Origin: Baffinella frigidus | Lineage: Eukaryota; Cryptophyceae; Cryptomonadales; Baffinellaceae | Direction: 5' to 3' | Assembly (NCBI GenBank): GCA_026770585.1 | Contig: MU646669.1 | Location: 174,183-196,291, forward strand | Length of the DNA stretch: 22,109 nt | The notes under the pieces: model-generated | What the model saw: only the letters and a program-made list of their open reading frames with translations | What the model was told of the DNA's origin: nothing | The model's database searches: none | Program-made: the position numbers and the translations under genes | Shown: positions 16,781 to 22,109 of the stretch, piece after piece | Layout: each line of letters begins with the position of its first letter | How positions within the stretch are numbered: the first letter of the stretch is position 1

Positions 16781-16910
16781 TCTAGAGTAACGGTTATTAC
16801 TCCCAAGAGTAACGGTTGCTCAACATTTCCCCGGGCAAACGTGGGGTAAGCAACATTCCCCCGGGCAAACGAGGGGTAAGCAACATTCCCCCGGGCAAAC
16901 GAGGGGTACG
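16781..16910. repeat. Palindrome and 30-bp tandem repeat at the exon 6 donor
   Basis: CCGTTACTCTAGAGTAACGG is a 20-bp perfect palindrome. It is followed by three copies of CAACATTCCCCCGGGCAAAC-GAGGGGTAAG, which end 3-4 bases from the exon 6 donor. Confidence 0.87.
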
Positions 16911-16913
16911 CAC

Positions 16914-17021
16914 CAGGTGGCGCATGAGCAGGCCTTCATTCGCGGTGTGGAGGAAGCGCTCGAAGGAGAGGCTGCCGTCCACGGAGGTCGACGATGGGCC
17001 CGTGTCCGCATCCGCCACCGC
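16914..17021 (-). CDS. USP25/28-like protease, exon 6
   Basis: Exon of 36 codons, phase 0 to 0, with acceptor GCACAG and donor CTG|GTGCGT. It begins AVADADTGPSSTSVDG, continues SLSFERFLHT and ends LLMRHL. Three upstream copies keep the acceptor but not the donor. One of them (17685-17762) has an in-frame TAG, so this copy, the only one with a donor, is the best candidate for the spliced exon. The DAD...DGSLSFERF string looks a little like an EF-hand but has an insertion and lacks the Glu at position 12. The intron starts directly inside a 30-bp tandem array. Confidence 0.72.
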
Positions 17022-17049
17022 CTGTGCCGCATTTACACAAACACCGTTA

Positions 17050-17470
17050 AACTCTAGAACGAGGGCGTATAATTGGACGCTTTTGACGCTAGAAGGGCGC
17101 TTAATTGGACGCTTTTGACGCCGGAAGGTCCATTGGTTGGACGCTTTTAACGCTACACGGGTCCTTAATTGGACGCGCCCTGGTATAATAGAGGGTCGAG
17201 CCAAAACACGGGAAGGTGGCTGTGGTGTGGAGGAAGCGCCCGAAGGACTCAAAGGAGAGGCTGCCGTCCACGGAGGTCGACGATGGGCCCGTGTCCGCAT
17301 CCGCCACCGCCTGTGCCGCATTTACACAAACATCGTTAAACGCTAGAACGGGGGCGCTTAATTGGACGCTTTTGACGCTAGAAGGGCGCTTAATTGGACG
17401 TTTTTAACGCTAGAAGGGCGCTTAGTCGGGCGCATTAAACGCTAGAGGGGCCCTTAATTGGACGCGACTC
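17050..17470. repeat. TTAATTGGACGCTTTTGACG arrays between exon 6 copies
   Basis: About 31-bp units at 17050-17185, 17340-17470 and one at 17805-17830, alternating with the exon 6 copies: a higher-order tandem repeat of roughly 290 bp. Confidence 0.82.
17225..17310 (-). pseudogene. Exon 6 copy, acceptor only
   Basis: Reads AVADADTGPSSTSVDG then SLSFESFGRFLHT after a GCACAG acceptor. The LLMRHL end and donor are missing. Confidence 0.7.
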
Positions 17471-17510
17471 TGGTATAATAGAGGGCTTTTAAACACGGGG
17501 AGTTGACTGC

Positions 17511-17597
17511 GGTGTGGAGGAAGCGCTCGAAGGACTCAAAGGAGAGGCTGCCATCCACCGCGGTCGACGACGGGTCCGTGTCCACATCCGCCACCGC
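17511..17597 (-). pseudogene. Exon 6 copy, acceptor only
   Basis: Reads AVADVDTDPSSTAVDG, then SLSFESFERFLHT with a short in-frame duplication, and diverges where exon 6 has its donor. Confidence 0.7.
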
Positions 17598-17684
17598 CTG
17601 CCGTACAAAAGAACGATTAGGGCACGTTTTCCCCACACAAAAGGTACAATCTAGGGTTGAGCCAAAACACGGGAAGGTGACTGG

Positions 17685-17762
17685 GGTGTGGAGGAAGCGC
17701 TCGAAGGAGAGGCTGCCGTCCACGGAGGTCGACTACGGGCCCGCATCCGCGTCCGCCACCGC
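17685..17762 (-). pseudogene. Exon 6 copy with stop codon
   Basis: Keeps the GCACAG acceptor and the exon 6 frame, but TCG is changed to TAG (AVADADAGP-stop). The donor is absent. Confidence 0.75.
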
Positions 17763-17844
17763 CTGTGCCGCATTTACACAAACATCGTTAAACGCTAGAA
17801 CGAGGGCGCTTAATTGGACGTTTTTAACTCCGGGCTAGGTCGAC

Positions 17845-17892
17845 CTTGCGGAACTGGGAGGAGAAGGCCTCGAGGGTCCGGGCGGCATCCCA
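17845..17892 (-). pseudogene. Exon 5 fragment (3' part with donor)
   Basis: Reads DAARTLEAFSSQFRK followed by GTCGAC. It is the third downstream 3'-end copy of exon 5. Confidence 0.75.
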
Positions 17893-17899
17893 CACCCTC

Positions 17900-18190
17900 A
17901 CACATTGACCCCTGAACCCACCAAACCCTCAAACCATAAACCCACCAAACCCTCAAACCATAAACCCACCAAACACTCACAAACAATAAACCGTTAGGTA
18001 TCAGGAAGCCCCTGATAAACCCACCCACAAAATTTAGAACCCCCCACAACCCACCCCGAATCCAATCACCCCTAAGCCCCAAGGCACCTTGCGGAACTGG
18101 GAGGAAAAGGTCTCGAGAGTCAGGGCGGCGTCCCAGACCCCCATCAACCCTAAACCACACCCCCACCAAACCCTACCCCCCCTCCACACC
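17900..18190. repeat. C-strand telomere-like and 24-bp repeats
   Basis: AAACCCTCAAACCATAAACC units at 17916-17983 and CCCTAAACC variants to 18190. The orientation is opposite to most arrays in the window. Confidence 0.75.
18088..18135 (-). pseudogene. Exon 5 fragment (3' part with donor)
   Basis: Reads DAALTLETFSSQFRK followed by GTGCCT, the last 15 codons of exon 5. No acceptor. Confidence 0.75.
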
Positions 18191-18201
18191 CTAAACCACT
18201 A

Positions 18202-18410
18202 GAGCCAATCTGGTAGGACTTGGCCGGGGCGAACTTCGAACTAGCGAGATTGCGAACTTCTAGATGGACTCTTTTGGACATGTAGTGTTGTAAATTCAAA
18301 TTTTGCAGTACAAATCGGTGTTTACTAATAATTACGGTCCATCTAGAAGTTCGCAATCTCGCTAGTTGAAAGTTCGCGCCGGTCCTGCTCAAGTCCTACC
18401 AGATTGGCTC
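18202..18410. mobile_element. Family H fold-back, 209 bp, TA duplication
   Basis: Ends GAGCCAATCTGGTAGGACTT / AAGTCCTACCAGATTGGCTC with TA on both sides. Arms of about 65 bp. AT-rich middle with TGCAGTACAAATCGG. Confidence 0.88.
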
Positions 18411-18484
18411 TACCCCTCCACGCCCTCAGGACTCACCCCTAAGCGCGGGCGCCCATAACCCCTCAGCCATAAGCCCCAAGGAAC

Positions 18485-18561
18485 CTTGCGGAACTGGGTA
18501 GTGAAGGTCTCGAGAGTCTATCGCGACACGCGACACACTCCTCGGCCAGTTTCGCGTTGTC
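18485..18561 (-). pseudogene. Exon 5 fragment, frameshifted, with donor
   Basis: Reads DNAKLAEECVA, then shifts frame before a sequence like the exon 5 end (TTCCGCAAG|GT). It lies downstream of exon 5. Confidence 0.7.
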
Positions 18562-18575
18562 AACTTGCGAATAGT

Positions 18576-18645
18576 ACGTCAATCGGGCTTTGAAAACTTA
18601 CGTCAATCGGGCTTGCCGTACCGTCAATCGGGCTTTGAAAACTGT
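18576..18645. repeat. Tandem repeat CGTCAATCGGGCTTTGAAAA, three copies
   Basis: Units of 20-26 bp in intron 5, next to an exon 5 fragment. Confidence 0.8.
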
Positions 18646-18745
18646 GTCCAAACATGACAACCCTCGCCACCAAACACGTTTACAGCGGGGGAACCCCAGT
18701 ACAGAATTCCCGCAGAAATGCATGTATGGTGGAGATGGAAGGGAC

Positions 18746-18847
18746 CTTGCGGAACTGGGAGGAGAAGGTCTCGAGGGTCTGCGCGGCGTCCCACGCGACA
18801 CACTCCTCGGCCAGTTTCGCGTTGTCGCCCTCCACCTCGAGCTTCAC
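18746..18847 (-). CDS. USP25/28-like protease, exon 5 (start of C-terminal extension)
   Basis: Exon of 34 codons, phase 0 to 0, with acceptor GGTTTCAG and donor AAG|GTCCCT. The peptide starts VKLEVEGDNAKLAEECVAWD and ends SSQFRK. It is acidic and helical. An E-x-DN...E...W pattern follows the catalytic core in USP25/28 as I remember those proteins, so the match is moderate and rests on recall. Five partial copies surround the exon: two upstream (5' part) and three downstream (3' part with donor). Confidence 0.8.
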
Positions 18848-18945
18848 CTGAAACCGAGAGGCGCGAGAGACGTTTCAGAATGCCTGTAAAGTCTGCTAGC
18901 AACGCCTGAAAAGTCTGCGAAGGAGCTTTTACAAGGTAAAAGTCT

Positions 18946-19136
18946 GCCGAGAACCTCCTTGGCCAGGCGTGCGGTGTCGCAGAGGAGTCCCAACCCACAA
19001 GGTGATTTCATAGGAGAAATCATAGGAGAAATTACTATGGCATAGGTAAATTTACTTATGAATCCTAAAAAGGTAAAAGTCTGCCGGGAACATCCGTGGC
19101 CAGGCGCGGGGTGTCGCCCTCCACCTCAAGCTTCAC
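18946..19136 (-). pseudogene. Two exon 5 fragments (5' part), upstream
   Basis: The segment 19085-19136 begins VKLEVEGDTPRLA. The segment 18946-18990 keeps a related DTARLAKEV string. Both run into the same repeat (GGCAGACTTTTACC). Neither has a donor. Confidence 0.6.
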
Positions 19137-19244
19137 GTTTTGGGGCGGCTCGCAGACTATGCATGCATTCTCTAAGAACCGTCCGGGTGCTTGGAAAGAA
19201 GGAGGGCGCAACGTGGCTCACCGCGGCGGGCAGGAAGGCGAGAC

Positions 19245-19325
19245 TGGTCAAATTGCAAACTGGTCGACCCCGAGGGGTGTCACACTGGTCAAATTGCAAA
19301 GTGGTCAAATCCGAGGGGTGTCACC
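19245..19325. repeat. About 40-bp repeat spanning the exon 4 donor
   Basis: TGGTCAAATTGCAAA and CCGAGGGGTGTCAC occur twice. The second GTGTCAC is at the exon 4 donor on the minus strand, so the donor sequence is duplicated inside the intron. Confidence 0.8.
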
Positions 19326-19406
19326 GCGGCGGGGAGAAGGGAGGAGGCGGAGTTGTCGATGTCCGAGCGGCGGTACATCAGACAGTAGGCTGACGTCGTG
19401 GCATGC
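19325..19406 (-). CDS. USP25/28-like protease, exon 4 (SAYCLMY strand)
   Basis: Exon of 82 nt, phase 1-in (one base completes the Gly codon) to 0, with acceptor AACCAG and donor GCG|GTGACA. It encodes HATTSAYCLMYRRSD and then IDNSASSLLPAA. SAYCLMY is the last catalytic-core strand and is characteristic of USP25/28; other USPs usually have SAYMLxY. A telomere-like array (plus strand 19417-19540) ends about 10 bases before the acceptor. The donor is followed by a repeated segment that carries a second GTGACACCCC. Confidence 0.88.
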
Positions 19407-19416
19407 CTGGTTCCGG

Positions 19417-19630
19417 GGTTAGGATTTAGGGTTTAGGGTTCAGAGTTTAGGATTTAGGTTTTGGGGTTTAGGGTTTAGGGTTTAGGGTTTAGGGTTTAGG
19501 GTTTAGGGTTTGGGGTTTGGGGTTTAGGGTTAGGGTGTATTGCTACCCGCCGGGCCATGCCGATGATGTGGTGCCCGGCGACAGGTTTAGGGTCTAGTGT
19601 TTAGTATTTGGGGTTCAGAGGTTAGGGTTG
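19417..19630. repeat. Telomere-like arrays before exon 4
   Basis: TTTAGGG-dominated at 19417-19536, degraded at 19585-19630. Between them is a short tail copy of the exon 3 donor (near 19550). Confidence 0.87.
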
Positions 19631-19633
19631 AAC

Positions 19634-19692
19634 CCGCCGACGCTCATTTTCCAGACTTCCTCCTCTGCCACCGGGGCTACGTCTGCGTCCGA
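19634..19692 (-). pseudogene. Exon 3 fragment (3' part with donor)
   Basis: Reads SDADVAPVAEEEVWKMSVGG and ends at the same GGCGG|GT junction. The acceptor is replaced by telomere-like sequence. It lies downstream of the intact exon. Confidence 0.78.
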
Positions 19693-19713
19693 AACCCCTA
19701 AATCCTAAACCCC

Positions 19714-19776
19714 AAACCAAAAAGGCCCTACCTGCAACAGGCTACAAAGCTGTTGTAGGTTGGGCCTTTTTGGTTT
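19714..19776. repeat. Hairpin with 27-bp arms
   Basis: AAACCAAAAAGGCCCTACCT-GCAACAG pairs with its near reverse complement, 9-base loop. Joined directly to C-strand telomere-like sequence. Confidence 0.82.
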
Positions 19777-19788
19777 CAGGACACGATA

Positions 19789-19969
19789 CCCACACGAGGC
19801 TACCTATGCGAACAGAATAAATGTCGATTGTAAACGTGTGTAGCAATTTTCAGGTGAAAAGCAGCGACTTTACACAGGTCCGACCGCTCAGCGGGCGAAA
19901 ACGTGATCATTTACCCACAAAACTTTAAAAGTCCGTTTTGTTCTGTTCGCCTGGGTAGCCTCGTGTGGG
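19789..19969. mobile_element. Fold-back element, 181 bp
   Basis: Ends CCCACACGAGGCTACC ... GGTAGCCTCGTGTGGG with further pairing (GCGAACAGAA). Confidence 0.82.
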
Positions 19970-20030
19970 CAAAGCCACGGCGGGCGGCAAGACACTTGAT
20001 GGGCTACGGTTGATTGTTGCCCGCCTTTGG

Positions 20031-20270
20031 GGTAGGGTTTAGGGTTGATGGTTTATAGTTTATGGTTTATGGTTTATGGTTTATGGTTTATGGTTTATGG
20101 TTTATGGTTTATAGTTTAGGGTTGATTGGTACCCGCTTTGGGTGTAGGGTTTAGGGTTAGGGTTGAGGGTCTAGGGTTTAGGATTTCAGGGTCTAGGGTT
20201 TAGGGTTTAGGGTTTAGGGTTAAGGGTTCAGGGTTCAGGGTTCAGGGTTTAGAGGTTAGGGTGTATCGGT
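20031..20270. repeat. Telomere-like arrays between exons 3 and 4
   Basis: Includes a pure TTTATGG variant array (20048-20110) not seen elsewhere in the window, then TTTAGGG and TTCAGGG. Separated by a GGTACCCGC tail of exon 3. Confidence 0.88.
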
Positions 20271-20272
20271 AC

Positions 20273-20340
20273 CCGCCGACGCTCATTTTCCAGACCTCCT
20301 CCTCTGCTACGGGGGAGACGTCTGCATCCGAAAACTTCAC
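20273..20340 (-). CDS. USP25/28-like protease, exon 3 (KFSD motif to GG)
   Basis: Exon of 68 nt, phase 0 to 2, with acceptor CTCGCAG and donor CGG|GTACCG. The peptide is VKFSDADVSPVAEEEVWKM followed by SVGG. In USPs this segment (K-F/Y-x-D-x-x-V-x-x-V-x-x-x-E-V ... F/Y-GG) supplies the Asp/Asn of the catalytic triad, and the D of FSDAD fits that position. The two leftover bases GG are completed by the first G of exon 4. Fragments lie on both sides: an acceptor-bearing copy upstream (20505-20576), a donor-bearing copy downstream (19634-19692), and short tails near 20130, 20019 and 19550. Confidence 0.88.
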
Positions 20341-20504
20341 CTGCGAGAGTTCAGGGGTTCTAGCTCAGTCTCAGTCTATTAGAGCTCACCACTTTGGGGG
20401 GGCAGGGCTCGATTCCGCTCCGATGTTGACGGATTTGCACCGTCGACCCAGCATGTCAACTTGAGAATAGTCTGTATGTCAACTTGAGAATAGTTTGTTA
20501 ACGC

Positions 20505-20576
20505 GCTCGTTTTTCAGACTTTCTCCTCTGCCACTGGGGACACGTCTCTGCGTCCGAGAACTTCACCTGCAAGGGT
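20505..20576 (-). pseudogene. Exon 3 fragment (5' part with acceptor)
   Basis: Begins after TTGCAG with GTGAAGTTCTCGGACGCAGA and then diverges with a frameshift. No donor matches that of exon 3. It lies upstream of the intact exon. Confidence 0.75.
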
Positions 20577-20765
20577 TTAGGGCTCAGGTTCCAGGATTTG
20601 GGGTCGAGGACCTGGAACCCACGGAATCTGTGAGCGGCTTTACTCCCGGCCGCAGCTGAGACTTCCTTTATGACGAGCTGCGGCTAACGGTGTGCACGTT
20701 CGAGAACGGCGGTGAGGGGATCACGGTGGGGTGAATGGCGGGGTTGCTGGTTGTGGGCGCGGTAC

Positions 20766-20816
20766 CCAGGAGTCGTCTTGTCGTTGGATGTACGCCCAGT
20801 AGTGCCCGCTCCCCGC
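20766..20816 (-). CDS. USP25/28-like protease, exon 2 (catalytic His box)
   Basis: Exon of 17 codons, phase 0 to 0, with acceptor GTTGGCAG and donor TGG|GTACCG. It encodes AGSGHYWAYIQRQDDSW. GHYWAYI is the His box of ubiquitin-specific proteases; H is the catalytic base. The W after Y is known for USP25 and USP28, while most other USPs have GHYYAY. The final W joins directly to VKFSDADV of exon 3, giving the expected W-x-K-F/Y-x-D arrangement. On the sense strand a CT microsatellite (plus-strand GA, 20845-20975) lies about 20 bases upstream of the acceptor and could act as a pyrimidine tract. Confidence 0.9.
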
Positions 20817-20844
20817 CTGCCAACGAGAGAGGGGAATTTGTTCA

Positions 20845-20846
20845 TG

Positions 20847-20896
<50 letters not shown>

Positions 20897-20975
20897 AGAG
20901 AGAAAAAAAGAGGAGAGAGAGAGCGAGCGAGCCCGAGAGAGAGAGTGAGAGAGAGAGAGAGAGCGAGCGAGCGAG
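20845..20975. repeat. GA microsatellite before exon 2
   Basis: GAGAGA with short AAAAAG and GCGAGC interruptions. It gives RERERE/SLSLSL open frames that are not genes. Confidence 0.92.
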
Positions 20976-21238
20976 AGCAAGGCCAACATGCCTGTTCGAA
21001 CCAGACACGATTCAGTAACCTCACGCCAATCACGTCGCCCCACATTCCCCCGTTTCCGGTTTCCAATTTCCAGTAACCTCTGGCGCAAATCGGCGTTTTT
21101 TATAAAACTTTTTTGTAACTCGACTGTTTTAAAAAAACGACGTGGAAAAAAAAATGGAGTCGCTTTACTTTGGAGGGCTGGCGGTGGCTAGCTCGTCACC
21201 TTGCGGGAGTCCTCCGTACGGTTGGCTGAGCCACACAT

Positions 21239-21575
21239 GTTTGTACCAGGGCGGTGACTGATCCAATCAAGATTCGTACCAGGAACGTATCTGATTTGTC
21301 AAGGAGAGAAAATTCTGCATTGATAGTTGGACGTCGAACCATCAAGGTAAGGCGTCCAGAGAGGGCATGAGGTGACTGTCTCACGCCTAGATGAAGGTGT
21401 TACTAACTGCCGCATGGAGGGGGCTACAAAAAGGACCATAACCTTGTCGTCGTGCACGAGGACCGAGAAGAGCCGGTAGCCTTCGTAGTTGACTGAACCA
21501 GGCAGGTTTGTACCAGGACGGTGACTAATCCAATCAGGATTACTACCAGGAACACATCCGAACAGTCAACCGTCG
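21239..21575. repeat. Two copies of a TTTGTACCAGG repeat
   Basis: 21239-21300 and 21507-21570 share TTTGTACCAGG-CGGTGACT, ATCCAATCA-GATT and TACCAGGAAC. Related words occur near 14250. Confidence 0.75.
21443..21484 (-). pseudogene. Exon 1 fragment (3' part with donor)
   Basis: Reads EGYRLFSVLVHDDK followed by G|GTTATG, matching the end of exon 1 but with no acceptor. It lies downstream of the true exon. The flanking sequence is a diverged duplicate (TTTGTACCAGG...GGTGACT) also found near 21239. Confidence 0.75.
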
Positions 21576-21708
21576 CACGGGGGGGCTAAAAAAGTGGTTC
21601 ATAACCTTGCCGTCGAGTCCGGCTGACGTACTATTCGCAAGTTGACACTTGGCATTCGTGGTACTAATCCGTCAACTTTGGAGCAAAAAAAAACGGGGTA
21701 AAAAAAAC

Positions 21709-21792
21709 CTTGCCGTCGTGCACGAGGACCGAGAAGAGCCGGTAGCCTTCGCGTTTCAGGTTCGAGAACATCCCATCCACCTTCACTTTCAC
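21709..21792 (-). CDS. USP25/28-like protease, exon 1 of window
   Basis: Minus-strand exon of 28 codons, phase 0 at both ends, with acceptor GTTGCAG and donor AAG|GTTTTT. The peptide ends GYRLFSVLVHDGK. In ubiquitin-specific proteases (C19 thiol proteases that remove ubiquitin) this is the strand just before the catalytic His box (Y-x-L-x-x-VLVH-x-G). It joins in frame to exon 2, which carries that box. The intron before it ends in a C-rich telomere-like array that stops about 7 bases before the acceptor. Upstream exons, including the Cys box, are outside the window. A partial copy with its own donor lies downstream at 21443-21484. Confidence 0.85.
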
Positions 21793-21798
21793 CTGCAA

Positions 21799-21890
21799 CA
21801 GGGTTTGGGGTTTGGGGTTTGGGGTATTGGGGTTCGGGGTTCGGGGTTGGGGTTTGGGGTGTTGGGGTTTAGGGTTCAGGGGTTCACAGC
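21799..21890. repeat. TTTGGGG array before exon 1
   Basis: GGGTTTGGGG and GGGTTCGGGG units. It ends 7 bases from the exon 1 acceptor. Confidence 0.88.
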
Positions 21891-22015
21891 AAAAAAATAG
21901 AAACTTTGTAAAGTGAAAAAGGCCTTTGCGAGGTTTTCGGGGTTGGGGGTTGGGGTCCACTCAAAAGATAACAGGGAACATTTTTGTACCGGAATTGGAT
22001 CCGTATCGTGATTAT

Positions 22016-22109
22016 GCACCAGGATATGGTCACGTTGCCCCGGATATCCGGGGCTGATGGTAGATTGTGCACCAGGATATGGTCACGTTGCCCCGGATAT
22101 CCGGGGCTG
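22016..22109. repeat. 53-bp tandem repeat reaching the window edge
   Basis: GCACCAGGATATGGTCACGT ... CCCCGGATATCCGGGGCTG starts at 22016 and again at 22069. A related GGTCACG...CCCGGATATCCGGG is at 7893-7920. Confidence 0.9.

Noticed and set aside
16914-17782. EF-hand in the exon 6 copies (DAD...DGSLSFERF)
   Set aside because: The loop has an insertion of about seven residues and Arg instead of Glu at position 12. The segment fits a USP C-terminal helix at least as well.
19541-19585. A second His box, VAGHHIIGMARR
   Set aside because: It lies after the Asp-box exon in gene order and has no good acceptor. The true His box is exon 2. The segment overlaps a tail copy of exon 3's donor.
20684-21088. 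SLSLSL and RERERE proteins around the GA tracts
   Set aside because: Microsatellite translations. The real coding part on this strand is only the 51-nt exon 2.
1-22109. CRISPR array, tRNA or rRNA genes
   Set aside because: No regularly spaced identical repeats with unique spacers and no cloverleaf or rRNA signature were seen. The tandem repeats have no spacers.

Overview
This is eukaryotic nuclear DNA, very rich in repeats. There is no bacterial-type gene density, no rRNA or tRNA that I can see, and almost every long open frame is a by-product of simple repeats. The degenerate heptamers (TTTAGGG, TTTGGGG, TTCAGGG) are plant-type telomere motifs. Together with short GC-rich exons and many fold-back elements they suggest an alga or other protist, for example a prasinophyte green alga or a dinoflagellate. 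The species cannot be fixed from the sequence.

The main content is one minus-strand, multi-exon gene. I read 17 short exons from about 21,792 down to a stop codon at 5,216. They form a phase-consistent open chain across all 16 junctions, about 425 codons in total. Exons 1-4 carry the C-terminal catalytic lobe of a ubiquitin-specific protease (peptidase C19), with the His box GSGHYWAYI and the SAYCLMY strand typical of the USP25/USP28 group. Exons 5-17 would be its long, mostly helical C-terminal extension. The N-terminal part with the catalytic Cys lies beyond the right edge.

The introns, roughly 0.4-1.9 kb each, hold the unusual structure. Most exons sit among truncated copies of themselves. 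Copies upstream of an exon usually keep its 5' end and acceptor but lack the donor. Copies downstream usually keep its 3' end and donor but lack the acceptor. Introns also hold telomere-like arrays, usually C-rich in the sense strand and often ending a few bases before the acceptor, plus CT/GA microsatellites, AT-rich islands and fold-back elements. The donors are only G|GT (one is GC), with none matching GTRAGT.

Layout. 1-5,200: downstream of the gene, with about 11 copies of one fold-back family (CAGGGGTACC ends), two complete and one truncated copy of a second family (TCCCTTAAGTGACC ends, TA duplication), a 131-bp element, a compound 555-bp fold-back and short tandem repeats. 5,200-9,000: exons 17-14 with long telomere-like arrays. 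9,000-11,900: exons 13-11 with GA microsatellites, AT-rich islands and a 140-bp duplication. 12,000-16,000: exons 10-7 with tandem exon fragments. 16,200-19,000: exons 6-5 with several exon fragments and tandem arrays. 19,300-21,800: exons 4-1. 21,960-22,109: start of a 53-bp tandem repeat.
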